A stretch of 6,778 bases of DNA, from NCBI GenBank assembly GCA_049509915.1, contig JBEKZL010000340.1, forward strand, positions 1 through 6,778, read 5' to 3'. The translations under genes and the position numbers were made by a program. Position 1 is the stretch's first letter. Every line of letters begins with the position of its first letter. Shown piece by piece: positions 1-5,629 of this stretch. The notes beneath the pieces are model-generated. The model searched no databases. It saw only the letters and a program-made list of their open reading frames with translations, and had not been told where the DNA came from. This stretch comes from JBEKYD01 sp049509915 (lineage in GTDB: Bacteria; Acidobacteriota; Terriglobia; Bryobacterales; Bryobacteraceae).

Positions 1-2
1 TC

Positions 3-71
3 GCCCGTCGCCTCAACCTGGCGCGCACCTCGGTCCGGCGAATTCTGGCCGCCCGTTCGTCGACGAAATAG
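3..71 (+). pseudogene. Possible transposase/recombinase helix-turn-helix fragment running in from the left edge
   Basis: Frame 3 is open from the left edge to a TAG at 69-71 and gives 22 residues. The first part, ARRLNLARTSVRRIL, has the layout of a helix-turn-helix: a small helix, a turn around residues 6-9, and a recognition helix with the T/S-V-R-R pattern seen in DNA-binding domains of IS21-type transposases and invertases. The reading stops soon after the motif, so if real it is either the extreme C-terminus of a protein or a broken gene. It reads towards the minus-strand phage debris. The assignment rests on a very short stretch and could be chance; frame 2 of the same DNA is also open. 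Confidence 0.22.
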
Positions 72-118
72 ACCCCAGTCGCCTCTCCAATCCCCGCTTA
101 CGCAACCTAGCCGAAGGC

Positions 119-352
119 TCACCCAAGAACCGACGTGCCGTTCACGACCTCGCGGGTTGTGACCGTGCACCACTTCGTGTGGCGGGCGGCGCGCTTGATG
201 CCGAAGTAATTGGCCTGGCCGACGGGCTTCTCGCCCCACTTCGATTCGATGGCCCACTGGGCGATCAGCAACTGGGCAGGACAGCCAGTTTCTTCCTCGA
301 GGCGCACGGCGATCCGCGCCACCTCGTTGAGGCGGGTTTCAAGGGTTTCCAT
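119..352 (-). CDS. Truncated glucosaminidase (GH73/FlgJ-type) phage endolysin
   Basis: This encodes the N-terminal and catalytic part of a peptidoglycan-cleaving N-acetylglucosaminidase of the GH73 family, the class found in phage lysis modules and in FlgJ. From the ATG at 352 there is a short helix (METLETRLNEVARIAVRLEE), then CPAQLLIAQWAIESKWGEK, the family signature with the presumed catalytic Glu (residue 36), and GQANYFGIK, the typical N-x-F-G-I-K motif. Family members continue with a further conserved region (Phe-Arg-x-Tyr and a Tyr in the cleft). Here a TGA follows VVNGTSVLG, giving only 77 residues, so the C-terminal half is missing and activity is doubtful. An in-frame GTG at 421 would add 23 residues and overlap the upstream reading frame; homologues usually begin close to the ATG. 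No good Shine-Dalgarno precedes either start. Family call is confident; loss of function is inferred. Confidence 0.75.
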   Translation of the reverse strand: METLETRLNEVARIAVRLEEETGCPAQLLIAQWAIESKWGEKPVGQANYFGIKRAARHTKWCTVTTREVVNGTSVLG

Positions 353-405
353 AAGAGTAATCAGTAGATGAACGAGCGGTCGTCGCTGGTCGGCAACGGT
401 ACCGG

Positions 406-669
406 TCAACCGAATAGGCACATGTGGTCATAGGCCCAGAGCTTGATTAACGGCAGTCCGAGACGACTGGCGTTCACGAACTCCCTCATCCAGGGCCGGG
501 TGCCGTAGTAAAGTCCCATCAGGTAACGGCAATGCCCCTGGTCCCAGGAGAGTTCCTTCCACGGGTACGCTGCGCAGCGGGTCGATTGGTCGAGGTTGTG
601 ATCGATTCCCGGATATTGGTAGCCCTCGATCAGAATCGTGTCAAAGCCGGAGCCCGCGCGTGTGGCCAT
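406..669 (-). CDS. Unrecognised phage-region protein fragment, 87 aa
   Basis: I do not recognise this protein. It is 87 residues from an ATG at 669 and ends in TGA at 406. The composition looks like a real soluble protein: many Trp, Tyr, His and Asp residues, for example YPWKELSWDQGHCRYLMGLYY and a C-terminal LGLPLIKLWAYDHMCLFG. Codon third positions are mostly G or C, as expected of real coding sequence in GC-rich DNA. It lies between a tape-measure fragment, whose end it overlaps by about 29 bases in another frame, and a truncated endolysin, all on the same strand. No Shine-Dalgarno is visible before the ATG. It may be the 3' end of a longer phage gene whose 5' part was deleted, joined to the tape-measure fragment near 655-670, rather than an independent gene. 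Confidence 0.45.
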   Translation of the reverse strand: MATRAGSGFDTILIEGYQYPGIDHNLDQSTRCAAYPWKELSWDQGHCRYLMGLYYGTRPWMREFVNASRLGLPLIKLWAYDHMCLFG

Positions 670-1300
670 CCTGGTAGCTGGCTTGTTGGTAGAGCTTGCC
701 GCCTTGCTCCACCAGGCTCCCGGCGTAAGGCGTCGTGGCCGATAACGGCATCTTCTGGCCGGTGGCTTCCGAGTACAGCATCACGAGTTGACGGACGCTC
801 GGCGACCGCACGGCCACCGCAATATCCCCGCCGAACTGCGACTGTGCGATTTGAACGACCTGCTTGATGGTCCCGCTGTTGGTCGGGATGCTCACGTTAT
901 AGATGGACTTGATATCGTCATGCGCTTTCTGTGCCGGCGACTTCACGCCGAGCAACTTCTCGATGGCGCCAACCTCAAAGCCAAGCGAAGCGCCCACGCC
1001 CGCGCCGAGCGGACCGCCAATCTGATCTCCGATCAACGCGCCGCCAGCGGCGCCCTGAAGAGCGCCGCTCCATGTGCCGGCATCCGTAATCAGTCCATGG
1101 GTGGCCAGCATCATGCCAGCCGCGCCAGCCGCTGGCGAAGTCGCCGCGCCCTGCAGGCCGCCCGCGAGGTATCCTCCCATGGTGCTTGGATAAGCGTCCC
1201 ATGCATCCTGGTTCCATACCGAACTCTTCAGGCTCGACAGCGACTTCGAAAGCCCGCCCTTGGAGAACAGGCTGTAAATGTTCGAACTTCCGCCCTTTAA
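641..1300 (-). pseudogene. Phage tail tape-measure protein, C-terminal fragment
   Basis: The frame is open from just after a TAG at 1303-1301 to a TGA at 641, about 219 residues. Convincing protein sequence begins right at its upstream end (SSNIYSLFSKGGLSKSL) with no plausible start codon there; the first ATG (1180) falls inside the homologous region, so the gene has lost its N-terminus. The segment has the features of a tape-measure C-terminus: WNQDAWDAYPSTMGGYLAGG, a long Gly/Ala glycine-zipper stretch able to span a membrane (ALQGAAGGALIGDQIGG, GPLGAGVGASLGFEVG), then a more polar part with SPAQKAHDDIKSIYNV and SEATGQKMPLS. Full-length family members exceed 700 residues. The last residues (GHTRGLRL) look out of frame, suggesting a second breakpoint near 655-670. 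In a complete phage the protein sets tail length; this remnant should be inactive. Confidence 0.6.
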
Positions 1301-1558
1301 CTATATACGCCGACTACTGGAAAAGTGTCCGCCTCGGATCGGACAAATTCTCTCCCGAGTTAACCAAGAGCCGCGAGGGAACCGGAGACGCAGAGAAACG
1401 GCTTTCGGTAAACGTTGGAGGCGGGCGTGTCTGGCGGTTCAAGCAGGCCGCGGACGAAACGGAGAGACGGGGAACGCACGAAACGTCGGCCAGTCGCGCA
1501 CTTCCGGCGCGGCGATGCCGTCAACGAACTGCGGGGAAGACGTTGGAGGGAAAGGAAT
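1301..1558. other. Gene-free stretch between phage remnant and tRNA fragment
   Basis: I see no convincing gene here on either strand. Plus-strand frames stay open mainly because the DNA is GC-rich, and their translations are Arg/Gly-rich low-quality sequence. It contains a short palindrome at 1326-1345 and a 10-bp direct repeat ACGTTGGAGG at 1412-1421 and 1540-1549, the latter ending about 10 bases from the tRNA fragment. By the geometry of tRNA-targeted integration, this is the original chromosomal sequence downstream of the tRNA gene. Confidence 0.4.
1326..1345. repeat. Short palindrome TGTCCG-N8-CGGACA, possible insertion-sequence end
   Basis: The arms TGTCCG and CGGACA are perfect inverted repeats around eight bases. 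The TGT/ACA termini resemble ends of several insertion-sequence families. The site lies 25 bases beyond the point where the tape-measure frame is cut, which fits a transposition-linked breakpoint. A 6-bp-arm palindrome can occur by chance, and no second copy or transposase gene is visible here. Confidence 0.2.
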
Positions 1559-1613
<55 letters not shown>

Positions 1614-1674
1614 CAAGGCCACCTCGCGTTGCAAACACAAGACTTAGACGCACGAAGACCGGGTTTTGCCGGAA

Positions 1675-1696
1675 TCTGGGGGGACTCTGGGGGAAC
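1675..1696. repeat. Tandem 11-bp repeat TCTGGGGGGAC / TCTGGGGGAAC
   Basis: Two back-to-back 11-mers differ at one position. They lie about 60 bases inside the element from the tRNA fragment. Tyrosine integrases often bind short direct repeats (arm-type sites) at this kind of distance from the core site, so these are candidate arm sites. No further copy was found by eye in the window. Confidence 0.4.
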
Positions 1697-1742
1697 CCCA
1701 AAACGTCAGTGGGAAGAAGGCCCGGATGGAGCTTACCGGTCC

Positions 1743-1761
1743 GGGGGAGCCAAGCTCCCCC
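1743..1761. repeat. Perfect hairpin GGGGGAGC-CAA-GCTCCCCC
   Basis: Eight-base-pair perfect arms enclose a three-base loop, about 80 bases upstream of the Nudix start. It is followed by AAAAAC on the plus strand, and by no T-run on either strand, so it is not a standard intrinsic terminator. Its core GGGGAGC...GCTCCCC recurs in the palindrome at 5456-5477 at the other end of the cargo region. It could be an operator, a structured leader or a repeat-type palindrome. Confidence 0.6.
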
Positions 1762-1830
1762 AAAAACAAATCAACCGAATCACCAAGGCGACCCTAATCC
1801 TTTGTATTCTAGTCCTTCAGCCACAGGTTC

Positions 1831-1834
1831 GGAG
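1831..1834 (+). promoter_or_regulatory. Ribosome binding site for the Nudix gene
   Basis: GGAG lies nine bases before the ATG at 1844. This supports that start over the in-frame ATG at 1889, which is also preceded by a G-run. Confidence 0.4.
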
Positions 1835-1843
1835 TTCGCTTAG

Positions 1844-2278
1844 ATGGCCGCTACAGTGAAAGAGACAAGGACAAGTTCGGGGTCGCTAATGCATCACTCG
1901 GTAGGTGCGATCATCGAACGCGACGGGAAGTACCTCCTAATCGAGCGCGCCCAACCGCCGTTCGGGTTCGCCAGCGTGGCTGGGCACTTGAATGAATGCG
2001 AGGACCCACACGTAGCGGTGGTCCGCGAGGTTCGCGAGGAGGTTGGCCTTGTCGTCAGTGCACCTCAACTCATCCTTACGGAGTTGATTGATTGGAATTG
2101 GTGTCGAAGGGGAGTGACCACGCATCACTGGCACCTGTTCAACTGCCCGGCTGCGGGGCAGGTCGCTCCCAGCGCAGTAGAGGTAAGGTCCGCAGATTGG
2201 TACACAAGACAACAAATTGCCGATCTGAATCTCGAGGACGTTTGGACCTACTGGTTCCGCCGGCTCGGCATACTATGA
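1844..2278 (+). CDS. Nudix hydrolase
   Basis: This is a 144-residue single-domain Nudix hydrolase. Such enzymes cleave the pyrophosphate bond of a nucleoside diphosphate linked to another group, in the cytoplasm, with Mg2+ or Mn2+. The Nudix box is intact at residues 47-69: G47, E53, then REVREEVGL with E62, E65 and E66 as the metal ligands, fitting GX5EX7REUXEEXGU exactly. Before it are the usual strand and loop (HHSVGAIIERDGKYLLIERA, then PPFGFASVAGHL); after it is a C-terminal half rich in Trp and His (IDWNWCRRGVTTHHWHLF). The substrate cannot be read from sequence. The ATG at 1844 has a Shine-Dalgarno; the ATG at 1889 (M16) is a possible shorter start because the fold begins right after it. 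It is the first gene of a plus-strand set, 79 bases before the radical SAM gene, so co-transcription is likely. Housecleaning of a nucleotide made or damaged by the neighbours is one possible role. Confidence 0.9.
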   Translation: MAATVKETRTSSGSLMHHSVGAIIERDGKYLLIERAQPPFGFASVAGHLNECEDPHVAVVREVREEVGLVVSAPQLILTELIDWNWCRRGVTTHHWHLFNCPAAGQVAPSAVEVRSADWYTRQQIADLNLEDVWTYWFRRLGIL

Positions 2279-2342
2279 CGAGGTCTTCCTGCGGTCTCTT
2301 TAACGCAGTCCCGTGGCTGTCGGCTGTTGATTTTTGCCTAAT

Positions 2343-2348
2343 GGGAGA
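2343..2348 (+). promoter_or_regulatory. Ribosome binding site deciding the radical SAM start
   Basis: GGGAGA lies nine bases before the ATG at 2358. This favours 2358 over the in-frame TTG at 2334, which would add eight residues (MPNGRPAR) with no family character. Confidence 0.5.
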
Positions 2349-2357
2349 CCGGCACGC

Positions 2358-3668
2358 ATGAGGGTTGCGCTGCTCTACCCTGAAGTCTACGACGTAGCAC
2401 GGTTTAAGGAACGTCGGAGAGAATTTCCTCCTTTCGGGGTTCTCTACTTGGCCGCGGTGATTGAGGAGGCGGGCCACGCTGTAGGCATCAAGAAGGTGAC
2501 CCCGGAACTCACCTCATTTGATCTTACGGACTATGATGCCGTCGGCTTTAGTGTGTCGGCGTCGGCAACCTACGACAGCATGCTTGAGGCGCGCGTGCGA
2601 TCATCCGTGCGTCCTGACGCGCTCATGATGGTAGGCGGGGTGCATTGCAGCTTCTATCCTGAAGAAACTCTCCTCGCCTTCGACGCGGACGTGGCGGTGG
2701 TCGGCGAAGCAGAAGGCACCATCCTTGAACTGCTCAACCGGGCAGAGGGGAAGCAGTTCAACGGAGTCCCGGGAACGCTCTGGTGGGATAGGGAGGCCAT
2801 CCGCCATGAAGCTAGGTCTCGATTGATAGCGGATATCGACCAACTGCCCGTCCCCGCGAGGCACTTGCTTCCGGTTGACGATCTCATCATGTCCGATAGG
2901 CTGGCGGGAACCGATACTAGGATGACGCATGTTATGTTCAGCCGAGGCTGCCCTTTTCCCTGTAGCTTCTGCGCAGCAGCCCAGACGAAGATTCAATACC
3001 GGAGCGGCGCGAGCGCTCGCAAGGAGCTAACGCATCTGATTGATCGTTATGGGATCGAGGGTTTCGCGGTCGCCGACGACAACTTCGTCGTCAACAAGCG
3101 AAAGGTGTCCGACATCTGCGCGGCGATTTCGGATTTGCGACTCCGATGGTCCGCGTTGTCGAGAGTCGATACAGTTGGCACGGAGCTGTTGGGACAGATG
3201 GCAAAGGCGGGATGTATTGAGATCAAGTACGGAATGGAGTCCGGCAGTGAGCGATTGCTGCGCGCAATGAAGAAGAACACTACCCGCGCACAGATCGAAC
3301 GGGCGATCCGGGAGACGGTTCGCGCTGGAATCGCGGCTAAGGTATTCATCATTCATGGATTTCCAGGGGAGAACATGGAGACGACGCTGGAGACCATAGG
3401 ACTGCTCAAGGAACTCGGCTCCGACATCGCCCGGGTTTCGGTTTTTAGATTCGTCCCCCTTCCGGGAGCCGAGGTCTATGAAGAAGCGGAGAAGTACGGG
3501 GTGTTCGGTACGCACCATCAGCCGGATTGGGACGGGGATTGGTCTAAGTTCCACATTCACCACAATGACCGCCACTGGTGGGGGACGACCAAGGAATGGG
3601 CGGAAACCCAGGAGTCGTACCGCTTTCTGATTTCCTTCGTCGAGGATCGTTGGAACGCGCAGTCCTAA
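2358..3668 (+). CDS. B12-binding-domain radical SAM protein
   Basis: This is a 436-residue cytoplasmic iron-sulfur enzyme of the BchE-like, cobalamin-binding radical SAM group. Members cleave S-adenosylmethionine to a radical and carry out methylations, cyclisations or other C-H chemistry; the substrate here is unknown. Residues 1-130 form a Rossmann-like B12-binding domain: MRVALLYPEVY, the loop FPPFGVLYLAAVIEEAGH, GGVH (93-96) and VVGEAEGT (114-121). There is no DxHxxG motif, so cobalamin, if bound, would be base-off without His ligation, as is common in this group. The radical SAM domain starts near 190, with the cluster ligands C198, C202 and C205 in SRGCPFPCSFC, followed by VADDNF, IKYGMESGSE (289-298) and FIIHGFPGE (330-338). 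The C-terminal region, about 385-410, is unusually rich in His, Trp and Asp. Length is near the family norm. It stops 15 bases before the next gene, so the two are very likely one operon. Confidence 0.9.
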   Translation: MRVALLYPEVYDVARFKERRREFPPFGVLYLAAVIEEAGHAVGIKKVTPELTSFDLTDYDAVGFSVSASATYDSMLEARVRSSVRPDALMMVGGVHCSFYPEETLLAFDADVAVVGEAEGTILELLNRAEGKQFNGVPGTLWWDREAIRHEARSRLIADIDQLPVPARHLLPVDDLIMSDRLAGTDTRMTHVMFSRGCPFPCSFCAAAQTKIQYRSGASARKELTHLIDRYGIEGFAVADDNFVVNKRKVSDICAAISDLRLRWSALSRVDTVGTELLGQMAKAGCIEIKYGMESGSERLLRAMKKNTTRAQIERAIRETVRAGIAAKVFIIHGFPGENMETTLETIGLLKELGSDIARVSVFRFVPLPGAEVYEEAEKYGVFGTHHQPDWDGDWSKFHIHHNDRHWWGTTKEWAETQESYRFLISFVEDRWNAQS

Positions 3669-3683
3669 GGGGCAAAACGTCTT

Positions 3684-4925
3684 GTGAAAGCTCTCAAACC
3701 AGAGGGAGGAGCAGCCCTGAAAATCTCTTACAGAAGCACTCTCGGGCCTAGAGAAGCGGGATGGATTTGGAATTGGGTCCTCGCCCGCCAGGGTCTGACC
3801 TCCTCAACACGCCTCCCAAGTGCGACTGCAATTGCCGACGCTGCCCTGGGGCTCCATGCAGCCCGGCTTCAGTCTCCTTTCGCTACTATACTCGCGCGTG
3901 CGACAGATTCTTCGGTCGCCATGGGGTTGTTTGGGCCAGACACGCGCCGAGATATGGTGACCGTTCGTTGCATGCGGAAAACTCTTCATGTCCTTCCGCC
4001 ACAACTCGCGGCAGTCGCGCACGCCGCGACCGTATCGTTTAGAAAGCGTGATGCACTTAGAGCAATCGTCAACGCCGGGCTGAGTCACTCAGCCGTCGAC
4101 CGCTGTATCGGAGCGATCGTGGATCTTCTGTCACGAGATGGACTGCTGTTCTACAGGCATATCGAGAGGCAATTGATCGATGGCCGCCGCTCCCAGAGAC
4201 TCGTTCGCCTAGCGCTGAAACTTGCCTGGGAGACAGGGCTGCTGGTGTACCTGAACTGCGCGACTGCATTAAATCGAGAGGATCGCCGTTTTGCAGTCAT
4301 GTCCGAATTCCGTCCAGAGCTGAACATGGCAATGGATGTCGAACACGCCCGTCGGCAGTTGATCGAGGCGTACTTTGAGCGGTATGGGCCAGCGTCGCTG
4401 CGCGACGCTATGTGGTGGTCCGGTTTGCCCAGGGCGGCGATCCTCCAGGGGCTGTGTTCTGCCGAGAGAGAGACGGTTGCAATAGGAACGCCCTGGTCGG
4501 AATCCGACCTCTTCATGTTCCGTGACTCTTTCGAGGCATTCCGCAATGAACGTGATCGAACGCACGCAGAGCGGCAGAAGTCATTGAACTTCCTGGCTCA
4601 CGAAGACGTCGCCCTCAAAGCATACTTTGAGACTCGCGAACGATACCTGCAAGGTGCGCATCCGCGGGCGGCATTCAACCAGATCGGCGAAGCTCTTCCG
4701 ACAATCGCTCTTGGGGGCCGGGTCATCGGCACTTGGTCATGGAATCAAAAAAGCAACAGCGTTCGGTGGTCACCGATTGACGGCTTGATCGTGAAGGCCG
4801 TGCGGAAGGACCTGGACCTGCAATCTCATCACATATCTGATGCTTTCCGCCTAGCGGTTGAACGGCAACCATCGACAGGCCGCAGGGCCATTCCCGTCCC
4901 TCGTAGGCCGGCGCATGACGATTAA
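3684..4925 (+). CDS. Winged-helix HTH_42 (AlkZ-like) protein
   Basis: This is a 413-residue member of the HTH_42 winged-helix superfamily that includes the DNA glycosylases AlkZ/YcaQ, which unhook alkylated bases, and many uncharacterised relatives. Family landmarks in order: ALGLHAARLQSP (55-65), followed by ARATD; VRCMRKTLHVLP (94-105), the family's x-MRxTLH motif; a helical wing region RQLIDGRRSQRLVR; RYGPASLRDAMWWSGLP (233-249); FLAHEDVALKAYFETRERYL (303-322); and GGRVIGTWSWNQ (344-355). Known AlkZ/YcaQ glycosylases carry QxQ or QxD at the first site; here it reads HAA, as in the 'HAT' subgroup, so glycosylase activity cannot be assumed. Start: the GTG at 3684 has AAGGGG upstream, but the best Shine-Dalgarno in the area (GAGGGAGGAG, 3702-3711) sits just before a CTG at 3717, so translation may begin there. 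It is 15 bases downstream of the radical SAM gene. Relatives protect producers of some DNA-damaging natural products; a similar role here is only a guess. Confidence 0.8.
   Translation: MKALKPEGGAALKISYRSTLGPREAGWIWNWVLARQGLTSSTRLPSATAIADAALGLHAARLQSPFATILARATDSSVAMGLFGPDTRRDMVTVRCMRKTLHVLPPQLAAVAHAATVSFRKRDALRAIVNAGLSHSAVDRCIGAIVDLLSRDGLLFYRHIERQLIDGRRSQRLVRLALKLAWETGLLVYLNCATALNREDRRFAVMSEFRPELNMAMDVEHARRQLIEAYFERYGPASLRDAMWWSGLPRAAILQGLCSAERETVAIGTPWSESDLFMFRDSFEAFRNERDRTHAERQKSLNFLAHEDVALKAYFETRERYLQGAHPRAAFNQIGEALPTIALGGRVIGTWSWNQKSNSVRWSPIDGLIVKAVRKDLDLQSHHISDAFRLAVERQPSTGRRAIPVPRRPAHDD
3702..3711 (+). promoter_or_regulatory. Strong Shine-Dalgarno inside the annotated HTH_42 gene start
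   Basis: GAGGGAGGAG ends five bases before a CTG at 3717-3719 that is in frame with the HTH_42 protein (LKISYRSTLG). It is much stronger than the signal before the GTG at 3684. Either the gene starts at a rare CTG, or this is a coincidence within a codon run for Glu-Gly-Gly. Confidence 0.35.
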
Positions 4926-5026
4926 AGATCCGTTACAGCCTTTGGGCGCGAACTGAATCGACTGCAGGGGTTGTGCTCGCCTTCGTTCAACTTGTCCTGC
5001 TATGCCTCCGTAAGAACGACAGCCGT

Positions 5027-5512
5027 TCAGTTCTGGAATTCTCTGATGACCATCGCTCCGATGGCCGACGGATTTGAATAGAAGATAATTTTTCGCGCGA
5101 TTCCCGCGAGGGTGGGTGAGACGTCAGAGCCGCACTTGGCGATCACAATGATTGGCTTGTGCGTAGCGAAGGCATAACCCGCTTCTATGCCGAGTCCCAC
5201 CCCCTTTTCAGAGAACTCGATGATGACAAGGTCGGATAAATCGATTTCCTTGAACGTCCGTTCCATGAGTTCCTGAGGGGAAAAGCGATGTTCCCCCCAC
5301 ATTTCGTGGTCGCGGACCATGACGCTTGTCTGTATGCCAACCGAATCGAGGGAGTCAGACAATTCCGAGATCCACGGCCGATCTTGGTAATCCGAACGGA
5401 ACTTGATGGCAAAGTAGGCTCTGGCGACCGGACCGGCAACATTGACCAAGCGTAGGCGGGGAGCATGTGCTCCCCGCTTGGCGTGCGTGGGTTCAGCAAC
5501 GAAGGATGCCAT
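5027..5512 (-). CDS. Nucleoside 2-deoxyribosyltransferase / DNPH1-like protein
   Basis: This is a 161-residue protein with the flavodoxin-like fold of nucleoside 2-deoxyribosyltransferases and the nucleotide N-glycosidase DNPH1 (Rcl), which cleave or exchange the base on deoxynucleosides or their monophosphates. The core begins about residue 29: ARAYFAIKFRSDYQD (30-44), then ISELSDSLDSVGI, a helix ELMERTFKEIDLSDLVIIEFS (81-101), and GVGLGIEAGYAF (104-115) before KPIIVIAK (119-126). E110 in GxGxExGYA is the likely catalytic nucleophile; Y33, D91 and D94 match conserved pocket positions. The first 28 residues are an extra, poorly conserved-looking extension containing a palindrome at DNA level, and no Shine-Dalgarno precedes the ATG at 5512; a shorter product from the TTG at 5449 is possible. 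A TTGACC box (5541-5536) lies 17 bases before a weak TAAACC abutting the ATG, which would also favour a downstream start. It converges with the HTH_42 gene, 101 bases apart. A sensor or NAD/nucleotide-cleaving effector role is an alternative. Confidence 0.75.
   Translation of the reverse strand: MASFVAEPTHAKRGAHAPRLRLVNVAGPVARAYFAIKFRSDYQDRPWISELSDSLDSVGIQTSVMVRDHEMWGEHRFSPQELMERTFKEIDLSDLVIIEFSEKGVGLGIEAGYAFATHKPIIVIAKCGSDVSPTLAGIARKIIFYSNPSAIGAMVIREFQN
5456..5477. repeat. Near-perfect 22-bp palindrome, arms GCGGGGAGCA / TGCTCCCCGC
   Basis: Ten-base-pair perfect arms surround a central TG. It lies inside the first 20 codons of the deoxyribosyltransferase-like gene. It shares the core GGGGAGC...GCTCCCC with the hairpin at 1743-1761. 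Long perfect arms inside coding sequence are unusual and suggest an operator, an mRNA hairpin near the start, or that the true start is downstream and this is leader sequence. Confidence 0.65.
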
Positions 5513-5540
5513 GGTTTAGGGATCAGCTAGGTAAAGGTCA

Positions 5541-5553
5541 ATAGTATCACTAT
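5541..5553. repeat. Small inverted repeat ATAGT-ATC-ACTAT upstream of the deoxyribosyltransferase-like gene
   Basis: Five-base arms around three bases, lying 28 bases upstream of the ATG at 5512 and abutting the TTGACC box. It is well placed for a small operator, but its short arms could be chance. Confidence 0.25.
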
Positions 5554-5591
5554 CGCGACCTGGCGCGGTTCCTCGAACGTGAGGGTGCTTT

Positions 5592-5621
5592 GGCCGACAA
5601 CTGTTCGGCTGGCGGTCGGCC
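5592..5621 (-). terminator. Possible hairpin after the integrase gene
   Basis: Seven-base arms GGCCGAC and GTCGGCC enclose 16 bases, starting eight bases after the integrase stop codon (minus strand). There is no U-tract, and the loop is long, so a terminator role is only suggested by position. Confidence 0.25.
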
Positions 5622-5629
5622 CCTGGCAA

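Larger units (their letters stand above)
1614..1843. other. Non-coding end of the integrated element, with repeats, ahead of the cargo operon
   Basis: No credible gene is seen in this 230-bp stretch between the tRNA scar and the Nudix start. It contains a tandem 11-bp repeat (1675-1696) and a perfect hairpin (1743-1761). The promoter of the plus-strand cassette should lie here, but I see no pair of -35/-10 boxes good enough to call. A TATTCT at 1805-1810 could act as a weak -10, with no matching -35 at normal spacing. Confidence 0.4.

Noticed and set aside
788..1300. Plus-strand frame of 170 codons opposite the tape-measure fragment
   Set aside because: The minus strand gives clear phage protein sequence; this is its antisense shadow, rich in Arg, Ala and His.
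1743..1761. Hairpin as an intrinsic terminator
   Set aside because: No T-run follows on either strand; the A-run on the plus strand is the wrong base for termination in that direction, and on the minus strand the T-run precedes the stem.
3027..3575. Minus-strand frame of 182 codons inside the radical SAM gene
   Set aside because: Fully inside a well-supported gene with conserved motifs; the antisense product has no recognisable features.
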